A DNA stretch of 64,000 bases from UBA8914 sp034002905 (GTDB taxonomy: Bacteria > Pseudomonadota > Alphaproteobacteria > UBA9219): the NCBI GenBank assembly GCA_034002905.1, contig JAVEZQ010000005.1, positions 70,054-134,053 on the forward strand, given 5' to 3'. A model generated the notes under the pieces. That model ran no database searches. It was given only the letters and a program-made list of their open reading frames with translations, and was not told the DNA's origin. A program made the translations under genes and the position numbers. Below, one piece after another: positions 24,718-33,868 of this stretch; the stretch's first letter is position 1, and every line of letters starts with the position of its first letter.

Positions 24718-25596
24718 TCACTGTATCATATAGTCTGGTCTAACACGTAAGTAATATTGTCCAGCTTTTGGCTCGTACTTTGACAATATTTGATCAAGTG
24801 AACCATTATATAGCATTTCATCCAAGGCCACATCTATCATACCTTTGAGTTTAACTTCGTCATGAGGCATCCAGAAACTTTGAGGCGAAACGTATATAAT
24901 CTTGCTGTTTCCGACTTTAATCGCACCGGGATTACTCTTAAGAAAGCCGTCTGCATCTGCTGAAATCATCACGGTTGCATCTGCCTTTTTGGTCGCGACT
25001 TGCATAAAGACATCAGAGATTGGAGCCATGTCAGGTAAACTTAAAATTTGAGCTTTAGGAAACATCTGTTTCATGAATGTGACCGCTCCTGTGCCATCAA
25101 CACCGGAGAGCTTCACATTTGGATCATTTACCCATGAAAGGTCATCTGCACTACGTGCTTCGTCTTTATGTACATATAAACTTGTGTTCGTAAAAAAGGC
25201 TACTTTGGAGACCGTCATCACCTGCCCACGTGATGCATTCGATGCAATAGGAATACACAACATGTCAAAACGGCCATTCTTCAAATCTTCAGATACTGTT
25301 GCTGGGGTGGTTTCAGTTGACCAGTCTACTTTGAGTTTTAGATTCTCAGCCATCTTTTCAACTATGTCATAAGCCGGTCCTGATAACTGGCCTGTATTCA
25401 CATTTTTTTTAAGAATCTCAGCAACAAAGTATCCGCAACGTAGCGTGCGGGTCCTCTGGATCCGATCAAATGTTGATTTATTATTGATGGGCTCAATTTT
25501 GGCTACGTGCTTAGAGCTATTGCTCATAATCTGTGCCGTTGCAAAAGAAGAAATTACACTTACCAGTACGACAAGTATCCAGTTACGCAGCGACAT
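24718..25596 (-). CDS. Periplasmic solute-binding protein, family 3, inserted between tmk and holB
   Basis: A 292-residue type 2 periplasmic binding protein of the polar amino-acid family (SBP_bac_3). An N-terminal export signal (NWILVVLVSVISSFATAQ) is followed by TLRCGYFVAEILKKN, SGPAYDIVEKMAENL, and LKNGRFDMLCIPIAS, typical of lobe I, and VSPQSFWMPHDEVKLK near the end. No permease or ATPase is adjacent. It sits 15 bases after tmk and 4 before holB, so it is embedded in a housekeeping operon where no such gene is usually found. The ligand is unknown. AGGAC lies near the start. Confidence 0.82.
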   Translation of the reverse strand: MSLRNWILVVLVSVISSFATAQIMSNSSKHVAKIEPINNKSTFDRIQRTRTLRCGYFVAEILKKNVNTGQLSGPAYDIVEKMAENLKLKVDWSTETTPATVSEDLKNGRFDMLCIPIASNASRGQVMTVSKVAFFTNTSLYVHKDEARSADDLSWVNDPNVKLSGVDGTGAVTFMKQMFPKAQILSLPDMAPISDVFMQVATKKADATVMISADADGFLKSNPGAIKVGNSKIIYVSPQSFWMPHDEVKLKGMIDVALDEMLYNGSLDQILSKYEPKAGQYYLRVRPDYMIQ

Positions 25597-25611
25597 AGTA
25601 TGTCCTTTCTA

Positions 25612-26238
25612 TCAATTCAATTCCTGAAGTAACAGTTTAATTGCGTTTGACACTGTTGATTCATTTTGAGACGCATCGATAATCCGAAAACGTTTCTCGT
25701 CCTTGCTAGCCAAATCCAGAAAGGCATGGCGCAGAACATTATGAAAGTCATGTTCCTTGGATTCATAACGATCGCTCTGACCGGCGCGACCATTGCGACG
25801 TTCAACACCAAGATCGACCGGAAGATCAAGGATAAGCGTCATATCCGGCCAGAAATCACCAGCAATCTCATGGTAAAGTCGATCGACGACATCAACGCCC
25901 AATTCAAGCCCGACCCCCTGATAGGCACGTGTCGAGTCGACAAAACGATCGGAGATAACCCATAGACCCTTTTCGAGTTTTGGCCAGATCGTTTTGACAA
26001 GATGCTCGCGCCGCGCCGCCATGATCAAAAGAAGCTCGGTCATGGAATCCCAATAGCCTTGCGGTTTCTCAAGCCATAGGGTGCGGATGGCTTCTGCCCC
26101 CGGCGCCCCGCCGACTTCACGCGTGGAAAAAACCTGAATCCCATTCCCCTGCAGATAGGCGCAGATTTCTTTGATCTGTGTCGACTTTCCTGCGCCGTCG
26201 CCGCCTTCCAGAGTTATGAACTTCCCGCGCGTTGTCAT
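25612..26238 (-). CDS. tmk: Thymidylate kinase
   Basis: It phosphorylates dTMP to dTDP. The P-loop is GGDGAGKSTQ at residues 12-21, the DRx motif is SDRFVDSTRAYQG, and the lid region carries RRNGRAGQSDRYE. The 208-residue length is standard. It starts six bases after dacA ends. Confidence 0.95.
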   Translation of the reverse strand: MTTRGKFITLEGGDGAGKSTQIKEICAYLQGNGIQVFSTREVGGAPGAEAIRTLWLEKPQGYWDSMTELLLIMAARREHLVKTIWPKLEKGLWVISDRFVDSTRAYQGVGLELGVDVVDRLYHEIAGDFWPDMTLILDLPVDLGVERRNGRAGQSDRYESKEHDFHNVLRHAFLDLASKDEKRFRIIDASQNESTVSNAIKLLLQELN

Positions 26239-26244
26239 CAGGCA

Positions 26245-27468
26245 TCAGGCTTTCTTCAGCAGACGAAGAAATTTATACCACAAAGCTTTGGGTACGCTCA
26301 GGCGTTTAACATCTTCCATGGCCACAAGCGGCACTTCAATAGGCGGAACGTCAGGAATGCTGATCGTTGCCTTGCCTAATTGCTGGCCCTTTAGGATTGG
26401 CGCTTCGGTTTCAGGGTTTACTTCATACACAACCTGTATTTTGTCTTTTACAGCGCGTGGCAGAACTTCATTCAGTTCCTTGCCTGCGGCAAGACCAACA
26501 GATGGCACATTTCCAAGCCATATTTTGGCTTCTGCAACTTTATCTGTGGTGTTGAGCAGAGAAAAGAACCCGTATTCCCGATACGCCCACTCGATCAGTT
26601 TGGCTGGCTCATCGGCGCGTTCCTGCATTGAGGATAGACCATTGACGACCGTAATTACACGCCGGTTCTCACGGACCGCCGAGGCAATCAACCCATAGCC
26701 CGCATCTTCCGTATGGCCGGTTTTGACTCCATCCACGCCCATGTTACGATAAAGGAGCGGATTGCGATTGCCCTGCTTGATGTTGTTATAGGTAAACTCT
26801 GTTTCCGAGTAATAATGATAGTATTGGCCATGCTCATTTATCAGGTGCTGTGCCAAAACGGCCAAATCACGCGCAGTCGAGTAATGGTTCGGATCAGGTA
26901 GGCCCGTTGCATTCACAAAGTGAGAGTGGATCATCTTAAATTCGCGCGCCTTGTCGTTCATAAGCGTAGCGAAACTGCTTTCCGAACCGGAAACGGCTTC
27001 CGCCAAGGCTACAGCCGCATCATTTCCGGACTGGATCACGACGCCGCGGATCAAATCTTCAACCTTCACATCTTCGCCTGCGTTTAAAAACATGCGCGAA
27101 CCGGGCTGTTTCCATGCCTGTTCAGAGATTTTGACGGATTGATCCAGCTTGAGCTTGCCACTCTTGATGGCATCCAGAACCAGATAGATTGTTAAAACCT
27201 TGCTCATCGACGAAGTCGGCATGACCGCATCGGCATTCTTTTCGTAAAGGACCGCACCCGTCTGGGCATCCATAACAATCGCTTGCTTGGCCAAGGTCTC
27301 AATAGGGCTTACGGCATTTTGAAGAAAAACCTTTTCATCGGCAGATGCGACAGGGATTGTTTCAACTGTTTTTTCTTCCGATTTCTCAGCAACCTGTTCT
27401 TGCGCAACGACATAAGTTGGTGCGAGGGCCAACAACATAATCAAAACCAGAAGTTTTTTTTCCATCAT
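26245..27468 (-). CDS. dacA: D-alanyl-D-alanine carboxypeptidase (DacA/PBP5-like)
   Basis: A low-molecular-mass penicillin-binding protein that trims the terminal D-Ala of peptidoglycan stem peptides. The signal peptide occupies residues 1-22 (LLVLIMLLALAPTYVVAQ). Active-site motifs are S87-M-S-K90, SGND (SxN) and KTGHTEDAG (KTG). A C-terminal beta domain and an amphipathic tail (ALWYKFLRLLKKA) suggest peripheral membrane anchoring. It follows rlpA by 18 bases. Confidence 0.95.
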   Translation of the reverse strand: MMEKKLLVLIMLLALAPTYVVAQEQVAEKSEEKTVETIPVASADEKVFLQNAVSPIETLAKQAIVMDAQTGAVLYEKNADAVMPTSSMSKVLTIYLVLDAIKSGKLKLDQSVKISEQAWKQPGSRMFLNAGEDVKVEDLIRGVVIQSGNDAAVALAEAVSGSESSFATLMNDKAREFKMIHSHFVNATGLPDPNHYSTARDLAVLAQHLINEHGQYYHYYSETEFTYNNIKQGNRNPLLYRNMGVDGVKTGHTEDAGYGLIASAVRENRRVITVVNGLSSMQERADEPAKLIEWAYREYGFFSLLNTTDKVAEAKIWLGNVPSVGLAAGKELNEVLPRAVKDKIQVVYEVNPETEAPILKGQQLGKATISIPDVPPIEVPLVAMEDVKRLSVPKALWYKFLRLLKKA

Positions 27469-27486
27469 TTCTTTCCTTTCCCTGTC

Positions 27487-28449
27487 CTAATCAACAATAA
27501 TTTTAGCTGAATCATATCCAGCATTTACGACTTTTTTGAGAAGTTTGTCAGCCTGTGCAACATTTGGAATCGGGCCCAGCCGGACTCTGTAATACTGTAC
27601 GCTTTTGACCTGTACCGGAGTCATCGTTGTATGGCCAAGCTTCACAAGCTTGCTTTGAAGTTTGCGCGCATTCTCAACATTCGTGAAAGATCCTGCCTGA
27701 ACATAGATCTGGTTGTTTCCCGTCACCGCCACCTGTTCGACAATTGGAGGAGGTTTGAAGTTCGAGATTGAAGATGGGACGCTACTTGGCGTTTGCGCTA
27801 TACTAGCCGTTTGGACGGGGGGTGAGGATGCCGTTTGGAATGGCGCATCACTTGGAATTTGCGCGGGTACCGAAGCCACAGTTTCTTGTCCTGTTGAACT
27901 GCCATAAGAACGCATGGCATCCGCGATAGCCTTGCTTTCCTCGGCCATGACCTGCACACGAACCTTTGCTGTGCCCTTTTTCTCAAATCCGAGTAGTTGG
28001 GCGGAGCGTTGCGAGACGTCAATGATACGTGCACCGGAAAAAGGCCCACGGTCATTTACACGGACAACAATAGACCGACCATTATCAAGATTTGTCACTC
28101 GTGCAAGAGAAGGCAACGGCAAGGTCTTATGCGCTGCCGTTAATTCATTTTTGTTATAGGTTTCCCCATTCGCTGTCTTTAACGAATGGAAATCATCCCC
28201 GTACCACGACGCGATGCCCATTTCATCGTAACTGTAATCTTCAGCCGGATAATACCATTGCCCTTTGATTTGATAGGGACGCCCAACCTTGTAGTAACCA
28301 CCACGTTCTGTTGAAGTCCGGTAATCACTGTCGTCTAGCAATCGTCCTGAAGATCTTTGCCCGCCACCGCAGGCCGTTAACAGTAATAAGAGAGAAAGCG
28401 TGCCAATCAGCCGCGTACAATCTTTTGACATGGTTTTGTACGTGTTCAT
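27487..28449 (-). CDS. rlpA: Septal lytic transglycosylase-type lipoprotein RlpA
   Basis: RlpA proteins cleave glycan strands stripped of stem peptides and act at the septum. A lipoprotein signal (LLLLLTACGGG) is followed by a double-psi beta-barrel domain (IASWYGDDFHSLKTANGE, VRVNDRGPF, DVSQRSAQLLGF), a Ser/Pro/Gln-rich linker, and a C-terminal SPOR domain (QIYVQAGSFTNVENA ... YRVRLGPI) that binds denuded peptidoglycan. ATG 28449 is preferred because GAGG lies just upstream; starts at 28482 (TTG) and 28431 (ATG) are possible. Confidence 0.92.
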   Translation of the reverse strand: MNTYKTMSKDCTRLIGTLSLLLLLTACGGGQRSSGRLLDDSDYRTSTERGGYYKVGRPYQIKGQWYYPAEDYSYDEMGIASWYGDDFHSLKTANGETYNKNELTAAHKTLPLPSLARVTNLDNGRSIVVRVNDRGPFSGARIIDVSQRSAQLLGFEKKGTAKVRVQVMAEESKAIADAMRSYGSSTGQETVASVPAQIPSDAPFQTASSPPVQTASIAQTPSSVPSSISNFKPPPIVEQVAVTGNNQIYVQAGSFTNVENARKLQSKLVKLGHTTMTPVQVKSVQYYRVRLGPIPNVAQADKLLKKVVNAGYDSAKIIVD

Positions 28450-28478
28450 TCCTGCCTCAATATAGCCATGGTGTTTGT

Positions 28479-29450
28479 TCAACTGCTGCTCTTTATGGCA
28501 TCAGCAAACAGGCCGACGGTCACAGCAAAATAGGTAGAACGATTCCATTTCATAAGCGCCTTGAAGTTCTCGAAGACGAGAAAGCGAGGCCCCTGAGAAC
28601 CATCAGGCTCAATAAGATAGGCTATTTGATCGGGATGTCCAAGACTTTCTCCACTTAACGTCGTTATGCCATGTTTATGAAAATAGGAAACTGGATAGCC
28701 CTTCTCCAATCCCATCATTTGGGATGGAATTGAGGTCGATCGCGCAACCTCTACCCCCCACCTATGGGCGCCGTTCCATCCTTCTGCCTTGATATAGTTT
28801 GCGATTGAGGCAAAAACATCGCTTTCGCTCCACCATATGTCCCTCTTTCCATCACGGTCATAGTCCACTGCATAGGCGCGATAAGTCGAAGGCATAAACT
28901 GGCACTGTCCCATGGCACCAGCCCATGAACCGGTAAAAGATTCAGGGGCAATCGCTTCCTCATCCAAAATATGCAAGGCTTCAATGAGTTGGTTGCGAAA
29001 GAATTCTTCGCGGCGTCCCTCGTAAGCCAGAGTAGCAAGGGAGTCTAGAACCGAAAATTCCCCCATATTGTCGCCAAAGCTGCTCTCAATACCCCATAAT
29101 GCTACGATCAATTCTGCCGGTATGCCGTATAGCTTTTCTATTTGCTTAAGCAGTTGGTCGTGTTCGGTAAGGAGCTCTTTTCCCTGTGCAATGCGTGAAG
29201 GTGGTAGAGTCCCTCGGAGATAGTCAGCAAATGTTTTTTTCTTTTCCGGTTGGCGAGCATCAAGCTCGATGACTTCAGTGTCGAGCGTAATTTGTGGCAT
29301 GACTCGTTCAAGCGTTGTAGGACGGACCCCCTGATTATAGGCGTCAATTTTCAACTGAGCCAACCATTGAGGGAAAGTCTGTTGGGCCTGTGCTGCTTGA
29401 GCAAAAAAGATAGAAAACACGAACAAGAAAGCGAGGCTGCTATATTTCAT
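28479..29450 (-). CDS. mltB: Lytic murein transglycosylase B
   Basis: It cleaves the MurNAc-GlcNAc bond to give anhydro-muropeptides. It has a signal peptide (LAFLFVFSIFFAQAAQA) without a lipobox, so it is probably periplasmic and soluble. The catalytic Glu is E122 in LWGIESSFG, and GQCQFMPSTYRAYAVDYDRDGKRDIW is characteristic of the SltB family. There is no C-terminal peptidoglycan-binding domain. The ATG at 29450 shares a base with the stop of the preceding gene (TAATG), indicating coupling. Confidence 0.93.
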   Translation of the reverse strand: MKYSSLAFLFVFSIFFAQAAQAQQTFPQWLAQLKIDAYNQGVRPTTLERVMPQITLDTEVIELDARQPEKKKTFADYLRGTLPPSRIAQGKELLTEHDQLLKQIEKLYGIPAELIVALWGIESSFGDNMGEFSVLDSLATLAYEGRREEFFRNQLIEALHILDEEAIAPESFTGSWAGAMGQCQFMPSTYRAYAVDYDRDGKRDIWWSESDVFASIANYIKAEGWNGAHRWGVEVARSTSIPSQMMGLEKGYPVSYFHKHGITTLSGESLGHPDQIAYLIEPDGSQGPRFLVFENFKALMKWNRSTYFAVTVGLFADAIKSSS

Positions 29451-30244
29451 TATGCCCATGGTCGTTTAATCCATCCATGTGTCCAATAGGTTGCAAGGCC
29501 ATAATATTCATGCATGGCGAGTGAAAGATAACGAGCCTGCTCGGATAAGTTCATGATGATTTTTAAAGGATAGTTCCCTTTTGTAAAATAATCGGATGGT
29601 GTAGGCTTGACCTGCCATCCCACACCTTCGAAACAAAGAATAGAACGCGGCATATGAAAGGCCGACGTCACAAGGAGCCAGTTTGAGCCCTCTTTGGGAT
29701 TAACAAGTTCCTTGGTGAAAAGCGCATTTTCTCGGGTATTGCGAGACTTCTCTTCAAAACGAATTACTTCTGTATTGATCCCGCTTCCCTGCAAAGCCGC
29801 AAGAATGACATCCTTGGTTGCCACATCGTGTGCCATACGCTTGGCCCATGTGTTACCGGTTATAATGATTGGCTTGCCAGGGTAGCGCTCTGCTAGCCTG
29901 ATCAAATAGAGGTAGCGCTGAGCCGAGTTCTTTAAGACTGGCTGAGTGCGGTATCCTGTCGTTTCTGGATCTTCATCGGATGTTAGAACAACAATTCCGT
30001 CGATATCCTCTGGCAGTTTGGTTTGAGCGTAGCGGTTTTCAAGCGGCGTCAAGGCCCACTCACCCAGCGGGAGAATCGTAAGAGTAAAATAAAAGAGAGC
30101 TATAATCAGGATCACAGCTCTTATAAAACGAGACGACTTTAGAGAGGGGAGAAAAGAAGCGAGTGCAGCACAAAGCAGAACCACCGCAAACAAGTTTGTC
30201 GGGATCATGAATGGGCCAATGAGTTTAGAGATTGGAAAAAACAC
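29450..30244 (-). CDS. DUF218 (ElyC/SanA/YdcF) membrane protein
   Basis: A 264-residue protein with two N-terminal membrane helices and a DUF218 domain: DGIVVLTSDEDP, YPGKPIIITGNTW, EEKSRNTRENALFTKEL and LLVTSAFHMPRS, which are the family's conserved blocks. ElyC-type relatives affect peptidoglycan and undecaprenyl-carrier metabolism, which fits the following mltB-rlpA-dacA genes. The GTG start at 30244 lies directly after a C8/T8 tract (on the plus strand) that supplies a G-rich ribosome site; an ATG at 30208 is the alternative. Confidence 0.82.
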   Translation of the reverse strand: MFFPISKLIGPFMIPTNLFAVVLLCAALASFLPSLKSSRFIRAVILIIALFYFTLTILPLGEWALTPLENRYAQTKLPEDIDGIVVLTSDEDPETTGYRTQPVLKNSAQRYLYLIRLAERYPGKPIIITGNTWAKRMAHDVATKDVILAALQGSGINTEVIRFEEKSRNTRENALFTKELVNPKEGSNWLLVTSAFHMPRSILCFEGVGWQVKPTPSDYFTKGNYPLKIIMNLSEQARYLSLAMHEYYGLATYWTHGWIKRPWA

Positions 30245-30263
30245 TCCCCCCCCTTTTTTTTGC

Positions 30264-30518
30264 TTAAACCTCCATCCCCAATGCGGATTTATAGAGGTCT
30301 AGTAATTCTTCCTGTTCACGTCGTTTTTCGACTTCAAGTCTTCTCAGGCGCACGATTTGACGTATTGTTTTGATATCAAAACCAGTGCTCTTAGCTTCGC
30401 CATAAACGTCTTTAATATCTTCAAGCACAGATGCCTTTGATTCTTCAAGCTTCTCTATACGCAATATGAAGGATCTTAATCGTTCACTAGATACTTCGCC
30501 GGACGTGGTATCGGACAT
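30264..30518 (-). CDS. gapR: Nucleoid-associated protein GapR (DUF2312)
   Basis: GapR is an alphaproteobacterial DNA-binding protein that tracks overtwisted, AT-rich DNA ahead of replication and transcription. The 84-residue length and the coiled-coil pattern match: RLRSFILRIEKLEESKA, then EDIKDVYGEAKSTGFDIKT and IRQIVRLRRLE. It is the first gene of the leftward cell-wall series and diverges from the gene at 30683. Confidence 0.94.
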   Translation of the reverse strand: MSDTTSGEVSSERLRSFILRIEKLEESKASVLEDIKDVYGEAKSTGFDIKTIRQIVRLRRLEVEKRREQEELLDLYKSALGMEV

Positions 30519-30682
30519 ACTCGTGGCTCCTGATAGGATGGATTCTGAATGGATGACGCGTTTTTAAGACCTCAGGCGCGAAAAAGAAAACGTTTTTTTC
30601 AACCTATCCCCAACTTTAATAAATCGCAAAGATTCAGTCCATTATGATAACCGCGCGTTCTCCTTTACCTCGGTCGGTTTGC

Positions 30683-31075
30683 ATGCCCTATGTGATACGT
30701 GACAAAGACAACAAAATTGTCCGCGCAACCGCGACTCCTATTCATGGGGCTGAGGCATTACCCTATGATCACCCTGATTTAATTGCTTTCCTGACAGAGA
30801 ATGGGCAAGACCAGCAGATCGTGACCGACTCGCTCCATGAACTTCGGCGCACTGACCCTGAAATGTCGCGTGCTGTCGAGGACGTGATCGTGGCTCTATT
30901 AAAGAAAAACATCTTAAGAATGACAGATTTGCCGCAACCAGTTCAGGAACGCATGGCCTATCGGGTCAAGATGCGCATGGTCATTCAGGATGCCTATGAC
31001 CATGCTTCATCTAAACACAGCAACGCCCAGATGATGGCTTCTGTCAAGAAGTTGCCTCAGGAGCCTGATCGATAA
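30683..31075 (+). CDS. Small conserved protein resembling the misnamed tryptophan-synthase-beta-like family
   Basis: 130 residues from ATG 30683 (MPYVIRDKDNKIVRATA). The layout matches short Pseudomonas-type proteins often labelled 'tryptophan synthase subunit beta like': an N-terminal MPxVxRDxxGxI beta strand, DHPDLIAFL, and a helical VEDVIVALLKKNILRMTDLP followed by VQERMAYR. No catalytic lysine or PLP site is visible, so the label should not be read as function. An ATG at 30644 would add 13 residues; the family's typical start favours 30683. Confidence 0.7.
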   Translation: MPYVIRDKDNKIVRATATPIHGAEALPYDHPDLIAFLTENGQDQQIVTDSLHELRRTDPEMSRAVEDVIVALLKKNILRMTDLPQPVQERMAYRVKMRMVIQDAYDHASSKHSNAQMMASVKKLPQEPDR

Positions 31076-31091
31076 AGCAATGCAAAGTCAC

Positions 31092-32216
31092 TTAAACCGG
31101 CTCTGCCACCTGAAGGGGAGCGCTGCGGTCAAGCACATTCTTTTTAAGAAGTTCCGCGATGTTTTTGTAAGCCAGCGAAATCCCCTCATCCGGATGCCTG
31201 ATAACTACGGGTACGCCATTATCAGCGTGTTCACGAATGCGAATATCAAGCGGAACTTGGCCAAAATATGGAATATTTTGACGTTCAGCTTCTTTGCGTG
31301 CGCCATCTTTGCCAAAAATCGGCGTCTCGTGTGCGCAATTCGGACAGCAGAAGGACGACATGTTCTCGACAATCCCGATCACAGGAATATTCAGTTTGTT
31401 GAACATGCTGATCCCCTTACGGGCATCAATAAGCGCCAAATCCTGTGGCGTAGAAACGATGATCGCACCATTAATGGGCATAGTGTGGGCCAGCGACAAC
31501 GGTACATCGCCCGTTTCGGGCGGCATATCGACGATCATGATGTCTTTTTCTCCCCACGCGACACCATTGACGAAATTGTTGATCGCATTATGCACCATCG
31601 GCCCACGCCAGATCATCGGTGTATTGTCATCTACTAGCATTCCGGCGGAAACAGCCGATATACCATGAGCCTCTTGCGGCATCATCATTCCGGCTTCATT
31701 CAGTTCCATCTCTTGTCGTAAGCCCAAGAGTTTTTGAATGTTAGGCCCACGGATATCGGCATCAAGAACGCCGACGCGGTAACCCAAGTAAAAAGAAAGC
31801 GCGATGGCCAGATTAACGGCTGTCGTTGATTTTCCAACACCGCCTTTGCCGGAAGCAACGGCAATCACATATTTGACATTCTGAAGGCTTTCCGGCTTGG
31901 GCATAGCCTCACGCGGGGCCGGTTTCTTCGAGCCACTCATTGATGGAATAGGCGCATGTGACGTGAAAGCCACAATGGGTTCGACGTTAGGGGCGAGCGT
32001 TAAAAGGGACTGCTCTATACGCTCTTTGAGTTGTTTGATTTGATCGCGTGTTGATGCGGGCGGCACCTGAACAATCAGTTTGACCTGCTTTTTTTCATTT
32101 TTTTCCTCAAACTGAAGGGATGAAACAGAGCTATCTAAATCCATTTCCAGACCCACATGGCTCAAATCAATACGGGCCAAATTGTCCAAAACATCTTTAT
32201 TCGTAATATTTACCAT
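31092..32216 (-). CDS. apbC: Iron-sulfur cluster carrier ApbC/Mrp
   Basis: A P-loop ATPase that binds and transfers Fe-S clusters. An N-terminal DUF59/MIP18-like region (residues ~1-75) precedes the deviant Walker A ASGKGGVGKSTTAVNLA; DADIRGPN and DMPPETGD follow, and the cluster-binding CxxC is CCPNCAHETP. 374 residues is normal. It is convergent with the gene at 30683, 16 bases apart, and divergent from pyrB. Confidence 0.93.
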   Translation of the reverse strand: MVNITNKDVLDNLARIDLSHVGLEMDLDSSVSSLQFEEKNEKKQVKLIVQVPPASTRDQIKQLKERIEQSLLTLAPNVEPIVAFTSHAPIPSMSGSKKPAPREAMPKPESLQNVKYVIAVASGKGGVGKSTTAVNLAIALSFYLGYRVGVLDADIRGPNIQKLLGLRQEMELNEAGMMMPQEAHGISAVSAGMLVDDNTPMIWRGPMVHNAINNFVNGVAWGEKDIMIVDMPPETGDVPLSLAHTMPINGAIIVSTPQDLALIDARKGISMFNKLNIPVIGIVENMSSFCCPNCAHETPIFGKDGARKEAERQNIPYFGQVPLDIRIREHADNGVPVVIRHPDEGISLAYKNIAELLKKNVLDRSAPLQVAEPV

Positions 32217-32312
32217 ACGTTACCTCTGCGTTCCTGAGAAAGTAGAACTTAACAACTTTAATCAACTATGGCAATAATGCTCAGCTACTCATTGTCGATT
32301 CTTGAGGCCCAA

Positions 32313-33254
32313 ATGGAACGCAAGCCCTTTCCTCATGCCCACATTCTTGGCATTCATCCCCTTACGTCCGAGGATATTGCTTATATCCTTGAACTAGGCG
32401 CCCATTACGCAGTCGTCAATCGCTCGCATCAGAAAAGAACTGACCGCCTCAAGGGTAAATTGATCGTCAACATGTTTTTCGAAAACTCGACGCGGACGCG
32501 CTGTTCATTTGAAGTTGCGGCGAAACGGCTCGGCGCCGATGTCGTCAACTTCTCGACCGCAACAAGCTCCATGCAAAAAGGTGAAACCTATTCGGATACG
32601 CTGCGCGTTATCAATGCAATGCAGGTGGACGGGTTTATCATCCGACATGCCGAGAACGGTGCTGTGCAACGTGCCGCCTCGATCGTGGACGGCCCCGTTC
32701 TGAATGCCGGCGATGGAAGCAACGAACATCCCACACAAGCTTTGCTCGACGCGCTTACAATGATCCGCCACAAAAACAAACTTGATGGCCTTAAAGTCGC
32801 CATTTGCGGTGACATTAAACACAGCCGTGTCGCACGTTCGAACGCTTTACTCTTGAACAAGATGGGGGCCTCTGTCTTCTTTTTTGCGCCGCCGCCTTTC
32901 CGTCTTGATGACACCTCCGACCTTTGTATCGTTGAATGCGAAAGCATGGATAAGGCCCTTCAGGACGCCGACGTTGTCATGATGCTCCGCATCCAGAATG
33001 AACGGCTCGCTCATGGCGAGTTTGCCATGACGAGCGAAGCCTATCACAAAGCCTATGGCCTCACACATGAGCGTCTGAAAAGCGCAAAGCCTGACGTCAT
33101 CGTCATGCATCCCGCCCCCATGAATAGAGGCGTTGAAATTACAGACGAGCTTGCTGATGATCCACGACATAGCGTTATCTTTGAGCAAATGGAAATGGGT
33201 GTTGCTATTCGCATGGCGTGTCTTGATCTCCTAATCGGCGGGGAGAAGCCATGA
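32313..33254 (+). CDS. pyrB: Aspartate carbamoyltransferase catalytic subunit
   Basis: It makes carbamoyl-aspartate in pyrimidine synthesis. The carbamoyl-phosphate loop is FFENSTRTRCSFE, with HPTQALLD, the STATSSMQKGE lysine loop and MHPAPMNRGVEI. ATG 32313 has GAGG five bases upstream and gives a normal 313 residues; an ATG at 32268 would add 15. Its stop overlaps the plsY start. The usual downstream pyrC is absent here. Confidence 0.95.
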   Translation: MERKPFPHAHILGIHPLTSEDIAYILELGAHYAVVNRSHQKRTDRLKGKLIVNMFFENSTRTRCSFEVAAKRLGADVVNFSTATSSMQKGETYSDTLRVINAMQVDGFIIRHAENGAVQRAASIVDGPVLNAGDGSNEHPTQALLDALTMIRHKNKLDGLKVAICGDIKHSRVARSNALLLNKMGASVFFFAPPPFRLDDTSDLCIVECESMDKALQDADVVMMLRIQNERLAHGEFAMTSEAYHKAYGLTHERLKSAKPDVIVMHPAPMNRGVEITDELADDPRHSVIFEQMEMGVAIRMACLDLLIGGEKP

Positions 33255-33868
33255 TGAATTATCTGGTTCCCTTTTTGGCTTATCTCATTGGCAGTATCCC
33301 TTTCGGCCTTCTGATCACAATGATCGCCGGACAAGGCGATATCCGCGAAATCGGTTCTGGCAATATCGGCGCAACGAATGTGCTGCGGACGGGCAAGAAG
33401 TCGCTCGCTGCGTTGACATTGGTTTGTGATATGCTCAAAGGAACCGCGGCCGTTCTTCTCGCCTACCTTGTTTCACCGCAGGCGGCCATCGCAGCAGGAT
33501 TGTGCGCCCTGATCGGACATTTGTATCCTGTTTGGTTGAAATTTAAGGGAGGCAAAGGCGTCGCAACCATGCTGGGTGTGATGCTAGGCCTCTCATGGCC
33601 AGCAGCCATTATTACCATGCTCCTTTGGTTGATAAGCGCTGTGATCCTGCGGATATCATCAGCCAGCGCGCTTATTGCAACAGCGGCCCTCCCCATTATC
33701 GTAACAACGCTAGGTCGCAGCGATCTTCTCATCGTATCAAGCTTGATCGCGATCCTCATTTACTACAAGCACGCCGCGAACATCAAAAGGCTCTTACGTG
33801 GTTGCGAGCCCAAAATTGGCGAAAAGAAAAAGGGTAATGGCGACAATGCGGCAGCAACAGCTGAATGA
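33251..33868 (+). CDS. plsY: Acyl-phosphate glycerol-3-phosphate acyltransferase PlsY
   Basis: An inner-membrane enzyme that acylates sn-glycerol-3-phosphate with acyl-phosphate, the first step of phospholipid synthesis. It has about five helices and the conserved loops GSIPFG, REIGSGNIGATNVLRTGKK and KFKGGKGVATMLG. The hydrophilic tail (GEKKKGNGDNAAATAE) overlaps dprA. ATG 33251 overlaps pyrB by four bases. Confidence 0.94.
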   Translation: MMNYLVPFLAYLIGSIPFGLLITMIAGQGDIREIGSGNIGATNVLRTGKKSLAALTLVCDMLKGTAAVLLAYLVSPQAAIAAGLCALIGHLYPVWLKFKGGKGVATMLGVMLGLSWPAAIITMLLWLISAVILRISSASALIATAALPIIVTTLGRSDLLIVSSLIAILIYYKHAANIKRLLRGCEPKIGEKKKGNGDNAAATAE

